Of a stretch of 64,000 nt of DNA, positions 46,201-60,700 are shown piece after piece. The notes below the pieces were generated by a model. It saw nothing but the letters and a program-made list of their open reading frames with translations. It was not told the DNA's origin and made no database searches. How positions within the stretch are numbered: the first letter of the stretch is position 1; every line of letters starts with the position of its first letter. The translations under genes and the position numbers were made by a program. This DNA is from Glandiceps talaboti (lineage: Eukaryota; Hemichordata; Enteropneusta; Spengelidae), in NCBI RefSeq assembly GCF_964340395.1, contig NC_135557.1, forward strand, positions 23,933,875 through 23,997,874, given 5' to 3'.

Positions 46201-48754
46201 CTCTGGTATCTATTGAAAGATTAATATATTCAAAATACAGAATTATAGATCTTCTCATTGATACCACAGTCTTACGTAAAGCTATTATATTGTGTGAACA
46301 GGAATTTACAATTATCAGTATTTGTAATAGCAATGCATATTACCTAAAGCTAGATGTGTAAAATAAAACTGAACAAGACAGCTGACTTATTTTCACAGGC
46401 AACTTTATTTACACTGGATAGTTCTTTAAGTATACAAACACTTGTCTCCCAAGAAGTCCACCGAGGGCTATCACTCATGGGTTCATGGGGAAAACCAGCG
46501 TTGTTCGGTAATGCCCAACTAAACGACACTCTTCTTACTTTTACTAGTGTGGTAAATTTTAACCTTGATTGGGTTCGAACCCCAACTGCAGTGGTAAGAG
46601 GCAAGTGGCTTAACCACTCCGCCATAGACAACCCCAACCATAGTAATGCACGTGTAGAGTGTGAAGTGGAAGTCAGCGCTTACCAAGATAAGAATGACGG
46701 ATTTTTATGATACCCCTCTTAGGCAGTAACATTCTATTTCAGGTACCAATAATTTCCTATTAACTATGAACACAATATGTATGACTTCATAAAGAATCAC
46801 CTATTGCATGGAAATGGTTCCTTTTTGGCTCATTAAAATAATTAATTGGCAGTAACAGTATGAGCCAAAATTCATGTTAACTTAAATACAAATGTGATAA
46901 ACTTTGGACAAAGGTGTAGCTGGAGGTGACTTACGTGATATCAGCATTAGTATGGAGTCCAAACACTTCAGGTGTGTCTACCAATGGTAGGGTCATAATG
47001 TGCTCCATATACTCTTGAACAGTTTTACATCGTGGTATCGTGTAACCAGTGTAGAAACAGAAAGTCTCTGGGAATATGTTCTCACCAAACCACACCTAGA
47101 AATCAAACAACAGTATTACATGATGATGATATAATGATGTCTTGTCACTATACATTTCAAAAGGACACTCAATCAACAGACATGCACAGAATTTCACTTT
47201 TGTTGTCCATCAGAGCATGTTTTAATGTACTTTAACTTCACGTTGAGTACATTATGTACTTATTAAAAAACCCTTTGATTTCGTGTAATGAAGACATTTG
47301 GAAAAAAGACCACCTTTCATGATATGATGTTACTGTAATATTTAAACGTAAGGAATGTTAGAAATATATAACATGTATCCCGAGTGACGTAGGGAGATAT
47401 ACATTTCACCGAGGTAATTTGTATGCAAATTTATAAGCAACTTTTTATATGTTTTTTTTCTTCAACTTTTTATCTACAATTATTTTGATACACACACTTT
47501 TCTGAAAAATTGGCAAGTAATCCCTAATATTTAAAAATATACTAATCAGAAGTAATTGCATGTGCCTACCTTGGCAAAGGTATTTAGTAATCTCTTGTCA
47601 TAGTCATCAGTCACTCTGCCTCCATACTGTACTTCTCCTAGCATGTAACGTACAGTGTTCCAGGATACACCCTATAAATGTAGAGTTTATAACAAAGACA
47701 GGAATCTCAAATATGGCTCTGATTTGTGAGTGATACATTGAGAAGACAGAAAGTAGCTAATTCAATATTCTACAACTTCAAGAAGCCTATCAGATACAAT
47801 GCAGTACTCACTCATTTCTAAACATCATCTATTCCTAACATTAACAGAAATATACAGAGTTATGAACATGACTTTATACAAGCATTCTCTTGATTCTCTT
47901 CACACTTTGCTTCCGTACATATAAGTACATATACTTATCTTTAGCTATTATCTTTTCCCCTATGTTTTATCAGAGACCTTTCTTTCCAGCCAGTCTACTT
48001 CTGAGACGAATGACACATTCTATTTACTTACCTTCTTAGGATCAATGTCATCTAGATGGTTCTGTATGAATTGAATACTTGCAGTCAAATCAGCCTGATT
48101 GAATTCATATGGAATATTCCAGCCCAGTGGACCAAACTTACGTCTTTCCTGTAACAGCCAAGTAAGACATGAATTATGTTGTAGAGATACATATGAAAAT
48201 GAAGAATGTTTCCTAAAGATTACACTTGACAATAATACATATGCATAATGCAAATTACATTTGAAACAGTGACAAATTCACATGATTTTCTGGTATCTGT
48301 TCTGCAATGTAATACAATACAACTGTCAATTAATGAAACACACTTATAAAAGAGGCTGAATCCAGTAATATCAAGTGTGGGAGACTGGTGTATTTCAACA
48401 GGTAGACAGACTGTTCTATACTATTACTAGTGTAGTATGTGAAAATGGGTATTCCGCAAGCAACATAGTATTTGCACCAGTCCCTGGCACATATGCATGA
48501 GATTATCGGTACTTGTATCTTCTAGTATCCCACTGTGCATCTACCCAACATTCTACAGTCACAAAATCATACGGTGAAGACATCAAAAACAGACTTACTT
48601 GGACAGTAGTGTGAAGCATTGACACTGCATACAGCATTGGTTTCCACTGTGGCATATTACTGATGTCTAGCTGATCTTGAGTGATACCTGCAAAAGTTCT
48701 TTTCAGTCCAGCTTTCACTCCCTGTGGTGGTTCATTGGTGAACTTAATGGATGA
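43201..48754 (-). CDS. DNAH5/8: dynein C-terminal domain exons (last nine)
   Basis: Exons 48754-48599, 48148-48032, 47671-47570, 47095-46935, 46209-46053, 45558-45406, 44977-44788, 44469-44348 and 43488-43201. Recognisable blocks in order: [111 protein letters not shown] and the C-terminal beta-barrel end [10 protein letters not shown] before TAA at 43201-43203. The linker [10 protein letters not shown] is present as in family members. A reverse-strand AATAAA overlaps the stop (43200-43205) and might serve as a poly(A) signal. Confidence 0.95.
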
Positions 48755-51700
48755 CTGTATGAGAGATATAAGAAAGACATGTAATTGTAATGTTACTTTC
48801 ATATACAATGTAGCTCCTACAACAGAAGTTCAAACACTGAAACCGAAAAATTGCTATCAAATAAATTAACTTAAATCTAATTTTGATATACATAGAATGA
48901 AAATGTGTATAGAAAGTGAACATTTTGGTACTTGACAAATCTCAATAAACCATCACTATACAATTGTACATATTTCAAATGAACAATACAAGCACAAAGT
49001 TCAAATCAGTGATGTGGTCAGTGCAGTTGGGTCTTCATTGTTGAAATTCAGCAAAACCATCAAATTGATGTTTCAAAATTATCATTGTAAGAAGAGATTT
49101 GTCAGTAACACTTTCTAAAAGCAAAAAGTTGATTTTGCTGGTTTCATTCAAGTTTTCTGAAAGATTAGTATATCACAATTGTTTTCATAATAATATTTGT
49201 TACTAAGTTGTAGGATTAACATAAAGACGACTTGTAAGTCATTGATGTCATAAGGCTGGTCATAAACAAATTGAAAACTGTCATACTTTGTTACGCTTTC
49301 AACATCGAATTATTTGTAGCCTGAAATCTGCTAGAGATGACAAAAACTGTAAATAAAAATGTTTATTTACCTGCAGTAAGCTGATGGGAAACTGAGGATG
49401 TGCTTCAGTGGTGATCCAGACACGGAAACTTTCATTGACCGGTTCATGTGTTGTGACAGTCTCCAGTAACTCATCCATGAAGTCTAAACCCAAATGACAG
49501 TTTTGTAACAAGACCCAACCACCCTGTTATAACGAAAGTGAAGACAATAGATCACAACACATAGTGGTCATGATATTGTGTTATTTAAAACTGACTTACA
49601 CAGTTAGTAATGTTACATGCACCAAACCTCCCTCCCTAAATGTGAGTGACGCATACTGGTCACTGAATTGTTAAAAAATAAATTACTTCAAAATAAAATG
49701 AAATTAGTAATAATAACAATGATATAAGATTGTTCACATTTCATTGACATGCACTTACATGCGTGTAGCTTGAAGGTCACTTTGCAATTTTTTTTAACAC
49801 ATCATTATAATCATGTATTAGGAGAGGGGGGAAGTGGACCAAGGCCAAGATTCAAACCCTAGACTTTCAGATTGCTAGATGGATGTACTACCAACCACAT
49901 CCATGCAAATGTCAAATGACCCTACTACAGCAACTACCTAGATTATAGAGCTATGACGTGAACTCCAAGGTTATTACTAAGTGTCAAACACAATAGCTGC
50001 AATTCATGAAAGAGTAAATTGAAATCTTACACCAGCCATGGACTGTGCAACTAATCTTCTGGCATGGACTTCTTGACCTTGACCCATGGAAATAGCACGG
50101 CAGTCTGAAATCATATGAAAGGTTAATACATCAAGCATGTACTAAAACCTACATTATTAGACTCTTCAGATCACCCAAGCAGGCATTGTTAATCCCTGTA
50201 GATCTGCTGCAATGGAAATTGTCATTTTCATTACATTTTTGTTCATCCATTTTCCCTAAGACATTTCAAATCAAACAAGCCAGGTGCATATGCTTGTAGA
50301 TAAATATATGTAATAAATGCTGAAAGTATGCATTTTGTAGTTGTACTTCTATAAAAAGAGTTTGAAGAAGTTACACCCTGATTTACAACATGAAAACCTG
50401 CAGGTTTTTAATATTAGATCAAGGAGAGCAAGTGATAAGAACCAGTGTTATGGGTGACAAGTGTATGATAACTCAATCTGTTTTAAATCCTATGGTCTCT
50501 TTTCCCAGTTATTCCTTTTGAACAGATCTGCTCTTCAAAGTCACTGTTAAATCTGGGAAAGTTTTAAAACATTTAAACACTTATGTTTTAACTGATACAT
50601 AAAAGGACCACAAAAGAACAGAATGCCATAAAGTCCATGTACATGGCATTGAGATGTTTTGTTTCTTTACTTACCAAGTCTGAGTTTCTTGGCCAAGCCT
50701 TCAATGTTATTGGTAGGATCACTACCCATAGATAGGAAACAAATAAGAGGTGTTCTGATATCACTCTCTTCCCATGTCTTCTCAAGATCTAGGATAACAG
50801 GATCTGCATATTTTGGACCCATAGAATCAGCTATGTACTTCCTGGCTTGGGGAAGAGTTCTGTCTGGGCACCAGGATCTGTCAAGCAATAACATCAATAA
50901 CAATTTCCCCACGAGTTGTACACTTGTATGACTGTTAAAATTCACTGAAAGAGGTATAAAGCAGTGCTTACGTCTATCTACTAGATCTCATCCTGACTTC
51001 AAAAGATGGCTTGCATAATGAACAATGGCAGGAAAAGAATAACTAGCAACAACCACAGCCTCCATTAGAGAAGAGGCCACTATTCACCATGTAAACTAGC
51101 TGGAAGTCCGAGTCATTTCACTTACTTTGTTGTTCCTGTTAGATCATAGCATAGACATTGCATCACACAAACTCACAGCTTCCATGTACTGTTATGATTA
51201 CTAATTGTTCTGAAAGCTGCCTTCACCATTATTGAAGGGATCATTACACATTACATGTAGACAGGAAATAAGAAAATGCTAGTGACAGCATACCTAATCA
51301 ATAGTAACTTCCTGAAAGTATCAAGTGAACTAGTGTATCCATCTGGTATGATTTCTTCTTCTGGTGCATCTTTATCAAACCATCCTTTCCAAGTTCTCTC
51401 ATTACGTTGTATCTGTCAACAGAAGTTAAACAAATATTTTAATTGAGACTGCAAACTTACAATTGAAATCACAAAATCTGAAACAAAACATAGTCTGGCT
51501 TGACAAAAAATCTTAATAACAGCGCTATATTTTATCATCATCACAGAATCAAGCCATTAGCTGAGGAAGTAGGGTTTCTTATCTTTCTTATCACTGAATA
51601 ATGTTTGTTGGCAATATTTACAAATGTGATAAAGCACTATTACATAACACATCAGGCAAAGCTAAGCTCAATATCTAAGTGTGAAGCCCCTAATGTCATA

Positions 51701-54700
51701 TCAGTTGTTATCAGTTTTACTGACCCATTATCAGTGACATTGCAAATAGCTTTAGAGATGCAAACAATTTTTATGACACCCAACTTGCTGGCTCACCAAG
51801 TCGGGAAAGTTGCACTTGAACTGCTAATGCAAAGAATCTGTTATATCGTTCTAAACATACCTGTCCTAGAATGTCACCAAACTGTGGTAGTTTACTGAGC
51901 TGTACAAGATTCAGCCACACCATGTCCATAATCCATTTACAGGGTTTAGGTGGGCAGGCTTTCAGATCTAATGCAGCACCACCTAAATAAAACAATTGTT
52001 ACCAGTTTTAACATTGCACACAAAATATCATCATCACCGAGACAAAGGTTGTTAATAAAGTTATTTCCAGGCTTGCAGAGATTGAAACTTCACTGCCTGG
52101 CATGCAAGCTTGTTGAAACCATCAACTAGGCCGTACACAGATACGTTTACCCATACGTGATTCAATGAAGTTCAGGGTGTACAATATTATGACCATTTTT
52201 TTTTTTTTTAATTTATTTATTAGTTATTATATTTTACAGAAGAATTTCAAAAAATGTTCCAGTTGAAGCTAATGCAGCTATAATTTCTTTAAAAAAAGAA
52301 AATGTTGAATACTGTAGCCTGTGTGAGCAAGGAAAGCATAAAACTCGATTTCCTATAAAACTCCTAAGAAGTTAATGTTTTGGTGTATCTTCTTGTCAGA
52401 CTAACCTTTGATCAGAATTTGAAACTCTCCATGTTTGACAAATCCAACTTGTAGGTCTATTTTCAAAGCCATCAGTAATGTAAACAGAAACTTATGAGTC
52501 TCGTATAAACCTCGACAAGAATATCTGAATACTTCATATGTCAGGTAGTCTATGATATTTTGCATACGCTTGGCTGGAATTGGAGATTTGTCTGACCTGC
52601 AATGCAATAAATAAAAATTTGTCAATTATTTTTGTCAAGTGCATCATACAAAAATGTCTCCTCACAATTGAACAATAAATAAGTTTTGCTATTCCATGCT
52701 GCTCTCTGTTTCTGATGTCTGATTGGTTAACATCAATGTTCTGTGTATTAAACAATACTTTAGCAAATACTTTTAAGACTTGCTCTCTCTGGTGAGGATA
52801 AGCCAGTTAAGATAGAGAGCTGTTTTTATAAAATGTATGCATAAAACTGTACAAACAGTGCATCAAGCTTTGACTGCTGCTGTGTTCCACAGCATGAACA
52901 CGTGTGAGCACACGCCTGTAATGGTATATCATATTTCCTAAGACTTCATCATGAAACATGCATGCCCCTGTGAACGCACTAAATTCATCAAGACATTACC
53001 AATGAACTGTTTGAGAGATGTTTGATTCATCACATTAAAAATCTTACTTTGCCATGGAGATATCAAAAATACCAAGGAACCGTTTGAGAGATGTTTGATT
53101 CATCACATTAAAAACCTTACTTTGCCATGGAGATATCAAAAATACCAAGGAACTGTTTGAGAGATGTTTGATTCATCACATTAAAAACCTTACTTTGCCA
53201 TGGAGATATCAAAAATACCAAGGAACTGTTTGAGAGATGTTTGATTCATCACATTAAAAATCTTACTTTGCCATGGAGATATCAAAAATACCAAGGAACT
53301 GTTTGAGAGATGTTTGATTCATCACATTAAAAACCTTACTTTGCCATGGAGATATCAAAAATACCAAGGAACTGTTTGAGAGATGTTTGATTCCTCACAT
53401 TAAAAATCTTACTTTGCCATGGAGATATCAAAAATACCAAGGAACTGTTTGAGAGATGTTTGATTCATCACATTAAAAATCTTACTTTGCCATGGAGATA
53501 TCAAAAATACCAAGGAACTGTTTGAGAGATGTTTGATACATCACATTCACCATACTCATCTCAGTAATCAAGAAATACAAGATACTGCCACGAGTTGCCA
53601 CTGTAAAGACACAAGAAAGAATCTCAGTTATTCATAATAAAAAGCTAGAAAACAGTAGTACACCCCTACCGATGCTGACAAGATGTCAGTAAATATTCGG
53701 AATTCACTTCCAAGAAGTATTTTGACTCTGTGAGTAGAAATTTTTATTTCTAAGAATGAACCCACAGTCCATGAAGTTATTCTCACAACTACAAAATACT
53801 TTAACAAGCTGCCAATGTTAGGAAAAGTAATATGCTTGCTTTAAAAAAGTGCCCTCTAAGCAAGCCAATTTTACACCCCTTGTGATCCTCCAAAATTTGA
53901 TAATCCTCATCTCTTCCTACGGGATAGCATCAGAAAATACATGCAATTCCCATCATTTTGAACAACAAACAATGTTGTACTTTAAAAAGAGGGCATACTG
54001 ATTACTTAGTACAAGTAAATGTTATGTGTACATACAAAATGCCAATGTAGGATGTTATGTAAAAGCCTTACATTTCATATAAAAAATGTCTTAGTAATTG
54101 TACTGTCATGTATAACTTAGCTGTACAAACGTGAAAGTAAACCACACCTGGTCTGAATTCTTCTCTAGCTACATTTATCTTTATCTCTGTATCAGCAGCA
54201 ACTACTAATTTCTCTGTCACTTCTTCAGCAGTTTGTTTTGTAGTAGCCAGCACAGAAATCAAGGATTCATCATCAACCAAGGAACCCTATTATGTACATG
54301 TATTACCAAAAGGAAACATTATAAGTAATTTGTTTATATAATATGTTTACCGTACTTATCTGCATTAGCACCCTCGCACAAGCAAGGGCCCAGTACTTTT
54401 GTTTCACAAAGCCTTGTTTTTTGGTTAATATTCCACACAGCACCCAGCACACCCTCTCCATTGTGTATTTGGAATGAAAGGAAAATGTAACAATGGCGCT
54501 GGTGGTATTCACGATATAACATGTCTGGTGTTTATTGTTTTAATTAATAGCTAACAAATAATAGTATTGTCTTGGCATGAAACTTGTATCATGCCTGATT
54601 GCCATAAATGGGCAAAGTCTATAATACAAAAATTAATTTAATTCAATTTCAAAGTTTTATATGTGGGGAGGGGGGGGGAATGTTAAAAAAAAATCTGGTA

Positions 54701-57700
54701 TCAAATGGTAGCATACCAAGAGCACAGCTTAAATTTTACAGATCAGTTTCAAACAGAAATTTATGATTTTTCCATATGTTATTAATTATGTTATTGCAAT
54801 CTGTTATCAAGTTGTAATATGCTATTAATATGCTATTAATTCCACAGTATATTATTCTGACCTGAGTGCTTGTCAATCTGTACAATAGATTGTCTTCCAA
54901 CTCTTGCATCTTTCTCTTGTTGGCTGTCACATCTTCCATCAGCTTCACTCTTTCAGATTCAAGTTCCTAGGAGTAGAAACATTTATTTATTTATTTATCG
55001 ATAAAGGGCAATATATTCATCGAATACTTTGTCACGCAACTGCAGTAAATTATAAACAAATACATTACAATTACATGTGACTGATACAAAAACAATAAGT
55101 AGAAGAAACCCCCAAACTGGAAACAAACAAAATATGAACTTCATGTGTATCTGACTCTTGCAATGTTTTGCTTAGATAAGAATTTTCACTTATCTATCTA
55201 TTGAATCAGTTAAGTAATTATTCCAAATGAGATTGAAATTGCACTGCCACACCTGTTTCTCTGTAAGAATGACCCTTCCAAGTAACTGATCTTCTAATCC
55301 TTTCAATGTTACAGTGAAGTCAATGATAGAAGTACGTGCTGATACCTGGTTAATAAACAAACAATAATAAATAAGTAAGACATCTCTTCAAAAATTACAT
55401 TTGTGTCACAAATTAGACTAATATGTGCATGACAAGAACAAAGTAATGTAGTTTTACAGTATATGACAGAACCCCATGATGCATGAGTGTAAGTGTGGCA
55501 GTGACCAGTGTACTCGGGGTATTTAAATATGCAGTGTTCTCTGTTGCAGTACTTTCACGAGCAGTGTTCGAAAGTGCAGCAGAAAAAAATTGTAAGCTGG
55601 AGTGCAAATATCCCCAGTATCTACTGGCACACATGCAGCACATGGTTCTGTTGTTATTACATGTGTGTGGCACCGATTTCTGGCTGGTGTTAAGTTGCGT
55701 TGTGTATTGCGAAACGCTCGCCACTATTCAAAGTTGTTTTTCATTTGTTGGTTGTGTTTATTTCTGGATATGGAAGCAGCCATTAGCTGATACCTGGTTA
55801 ATAAATAAACAAGAATAAATAAGGAGGACATCACTTCAAAAGTTACATTTGTGTAACAAATTACAATTAAGACTAATATGTACATGGACAAAAGCAAAAT
55901 AATGTAGTTTTATAGTATATCAGACCCCATGATGCATGAATGCAAGTGTGGTGTACTTGTGGTATTTTAATGAATGCTTACAGTGCTCACTGCAGTAATA
56001 CTTTCATTACCAGAGCATGTGAAAGTGCAGCAGAAAACACTGCAAGCACGAGTGCAAATACCCCAGATTATTCACATTGGCATTCATGTGGTATGGGGTT
56101 CTGTTATTATTACATATGTGTGTAGCAAGGACTTTTGGCTGTTGCTATGGGCGTGGTCATGGTCGCTGGGGTATTTGCATACATTTTTTGAATGTTTACT
56201 CACTTGCCTAACAGATGTTATTTGACCAAAATATACCATTTGGTTGTTGCTAAGGGCGTGGTCATGGTTGCTAGGACCAATTTTGTCAAAATGTTTTGAA
56301 GAAAATCTGCAGAATAACACTTTCAGAAACATCTAACCAAGTTTCAGACTCATTGATCAAGTATTTTTGAGATATAAGTTTTTGACCAAAAATGAACATT
56401 TATACACCTTATTTGCACATCACTCATGGAATCATTGTATGCTTAATATATCTTCGTCCATACATCCCTAGATGCATTCCCATTATAGTTCAGCCCAATC
56501 TGATCAGTAGTTTTGGAATGATAGATTTTTAACCAAAAAGACACATTTTTAGCCCTAATTTGCATATTCTAATGGAATCATCATGTTCCCACCAAATTCC
56601 GCACCAATCTGCCCAGTAGTTTCTGAGTTTAAGTTTTTTAACCAAAATTCACATTTTTTTTTACCCAAATCACACACCTGTGATGCGATCATTTTGATTT
56701 GAACAATTTACCAACTAGACACCCAAGGTAATGGACCCACCAAATATCATGGCAAACGGTTCAGTGGTTTTTGACTTTAAGTTGTTTACACACACAGACA
56801 GACAGACAGACAGACAGACAGATGCCGGGCGATCCTTATAGCACTACTGAACCTCAGTTTAGTTGTGCTAAAAAAACACCCCAAACTTGAGTGAGCTTAA
56901 TTTAATATAGATATGATACATACTACTTTTGTTTATTGATAAATTGTTTATTACTAATATGTGTCTTACCTCAGGGGTGTAAGTAGGATTTGGTAGTTTC
57001 GTTGTCATGTACAGACTAAATCCTTTCATTACATCCACTTCTTTGTCTCCAACTTTTACCTGAAATCATCACAAACCTTATTATTTACAAATGAAATGTA
57101 TAAAACAACTTTTACTATGTTTTTCTACTTGAAAAAATAAATACCCCAATTCTCATCCATATGGCCACTTTAATATCTGCAACTGATCTAAAATGCTAAT
57201 TTGATACAAAACATGTATGTATTCATGATAGATTGTGCATTAGATAGACTTCAAAAAGATTCTACAATTTAAAAAAGATAAGCAAACATTTGTTTGACAT
57301 TGTTTCACTTTTGTGTACAAGTTGTCACATCAGTGCAGAAAGGTTGTATCTGCTATGCACTATTGTATAGGCAGATACGACCTTATTGCACTGATGTGAC
57401 AAAGTAAGGAATCCTTATTCATTAAGTTAATATTTTGATAAATTATAACCTACGAATTTATTCATAATTTTTGAGAAACTTGACTTGTGCCATGTGTCTT
57501 CAATGTATTAAGAATAATGACTCGGCTGCCATCTTTGTAAACATAGGTATTAAAAGTTTATTAGTCAAGCACGGGGTACTAGGATCTACTGGGATAGTGT
57601 TATTTTTCAATATTGACATGCATTTTTTTGAATGCAATGTACACTGTACCTTGAATGTACTTCCTGATTTAATGAAGTTCTTTTCCAATACGTTATCCAA

Positions 57701-60700
57701 AGCTGGATCCAGATCTTCACCAATGTCTTCAAGAAGTAGTGGATTTCCCAGGGATAAACTGTCTTCCAGATGAGTACGGAAGTACTTGTGGTTCAACGAA
57801 GTTATCTACACCATAAATATAAGTAAGAAGTGCAACATAAACAACAGAGATAATGTCAAGAGGGATTAAATTACATTAGAATGTGCATGACAGACCTCTT
57901 GATAGAGATCTTTCAGAGTCTATGAATGATAAACCACTAGTGACACCCCCCCCCCCATAAGTATATTTACACACACCAGTATTAAGCAGTTCATCCCTAA
58001 CTTACAAATAGAACTATAATAGTGTGCCATCTAAAGAAATAAAATAATTTACATGTGAATCATTCTGTTAGAAAATGAATTTTCTTGTGACAGTAAGAAA
58101 AAGGGAACATCAAGTTTTGGAACAAGAAAGTGGTATGTGTTAATCATGTCAAAAATTGGCATTGAAGTCAGAGTGCCCACTGGCCCAAATTTTTTTGTTC
58201 TGGGTCAAAATGATAAAAACTGGCATTTCTTCAGAGTCACCACATAGTAAGACATAGGGGAACACCAAATTTTGGTGCGTCACTTGAAATTGTGTGCGTC
58301 AGTGGTGCATCGAATTGGCTTAGAGGGCACACTGGTCACCACACAGTAAGAGATAGTGGCACACTAATTTTTCTTGCGTCACTTGAAATTGTATGCGTCA
58401 GTGGTGCATCAAATTGGCATTATAGAGTGCACACTGGTCACCACATAGTAAGATATAGGGGAACTCCAAATTTTGGTGCGTCACTTGAAATTGTGTGCGT
58501 CAGTAGTGCATCAAATTAGCATATGGTACTGAAAGAATCAATAAAGACAAACCTGAAGTCCATGGTCACCTTCCTTGTTTTTAATCCAGGTTTTTCCCTG
58601 ACCTTGGGGATCTATCAACAACGGATATCTAGTTGCCTTGGTGACAATGATACCATTCTGAATGGACAAGTCATCATTGGGTAAACCCTGCAAGTTCCAC
58701 TCTCCAATCTAAAAACAAAGACATAGCAATTACAGAATTGAAAGATCTTATTCTAGTTGTACATTCTAATAACATTTTAGCATTAAAATAAAGTATACCC
58801 AATCTCAACCAACCTTGCCAGAAGAGTGTGCATCACATTGTATCATTACCTTGGTCACAATTTGGTAAATAAGGAACACAGTCCCGCCAACTCATTAATG
58901 AAAACAAAATATTGTCTGTTTCAAGTTACTGCTCACAGGTGCAGTTGCCATTCCAAGATGCATATTTGTATGTCTCTCCATACAATGCTATGTATTGTGT
59001 GCGCGCTGAGGGGTTTGCACGCGCTACTCAGGGGGATGGTTGTCACCTGTCCATACCCTGGGTTCACCTGGTAAATCACTGTCTTGTCACTGATGGCATT
59101 TAGTCTCTTCTACAAAATCACTCATAATCAAAGGGGTTAACATGTCTTTCCATCATTTCCTGATGAAACCGGTATTTCAAATGTAATAGAGAAAACAAGA
59201 CTAAATGTAACTGACATGTAAGCAACACCATCTTGCGCAATGCATCTTGGAACCGGAAAATTTACATTGTATCACATTGTTGCCACTGAAGTCATTGAGG
59301 TCTGACTTCAGTGGCAACAGTGTATCACAATTTTTACAATATACTACTTTTATTTTCATTTGCACTACCTTAATGTGTCTGAAGATATTTATAATTTTTT
59401 GCTTCCCCTTAATGCCAAAACATGAAAGCATAGCTCTCTAATTCTGTCATTGAATAGGGTAATATCTATCACAGAAAACAATACTTACGGTTGGAATATC
59501 AACCAACATAGATGTTATGTTGAGATTATCGCTATAAGGAATACGCCTTTTCTGTTGTTCACTCTGCCAGCCATCTCTCATTAATTGCCGGAATACTTGA
59601 TTGAATGGCCCAGAGTAGGATAAGAAACCAGTTGCCAATAGAACATCACCAACCAATCTGTAAAAATAGTATTATAATGGATTAATCTCTCTACTACATG
59701 ACACGAGTTCTAATTTTCTGCAATTTGAAACACAGTTGTGTTACAACTGCAACTGATGAATTGATCTCTCTGAGTGGGTTAGCAAGCAACTAGATATACC
59801 AGCCTTGATTAATTGACAACATTCAACGTACACTTATTTTGTTTTGTTAGAAGGCCATATTTATTGCTCACACTCATCTTCAACATACCTAGACTATCCC
59901 GTACCAATGACAGTCTTTTAAAGGTTTTTATTACACATACCTATCAATCTGTGCTTTAAATTCTTTACTCTGTTGTGTCCATCTGACTTTCTCTCCTCCT
60001 AAACCATTAATCAATGCTGAGGCTGCTACCATTTTATTCCTACAGGATTCAGCATCATCTAACAGATCCTACACAGTGGGTATAAAATATAAGGACTTAC
60101 AAAATCTACAGACATAATATCATTGGATATATACCACTCATCACTTGACTGCCTTATGTTGCTGCCAAGGAATTGTTTGAAGGGATGAGCTTCAGGAAAT
60201 GATGTGTATTTAAATGCTATTCCCCAATATTGTTCAGAAAATCTGTAAATGAGACAATCTCTTTTTGGATATTTACATAGAATTCTACATAATTATGTAG
60301 ATTCATTTTTATCATATTACCTGTTTTTCTTTCATGGCAGCGTCAAACTTAGCCTGCACTTCATCCAATTCACTCTGTTTGGCATCTAACTGTGCTTGAG
60401 CAGAGGCTAGTTCAGTATTGGCTGCTACTAAACGGCATTCTTGAATTGCCAGATTAGCCTACAAACAAGGTAATATAGAATATACAAAAAAGAACACAAT
60501 TATAGACATTGAATCATAGCCCAATCACGAATATTTCCATGAACATCAGACTAGCGCACATGTACATGTACACCATACCAGCGACAATAAAGAGGTATTG
60601 CAGACGTATCGATACCGGGTGAAAGCTTTGGTGAGCAATTATTTCTTGTGTAAAATTCAGTTAAATGTATAAGCATAGACTGAACATTTGCACAGATAGT

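Noticed and set aside
46354-46710. + strand open frame of 118 codons
   Set aside because: Covers the antisense of the SINE-like element; better explained by the repeat.
53000-53545. CRISPR-like array of regular repeats
   Set aside because: Units are contiguous 73-bp tandem copies without unique spacers, lie in an animal gene, and contain exon sequence.
57471-57773. + strand open frame of 100 codons
   Set aside because: Mirror of a well-supported dynein exon on the other strand.
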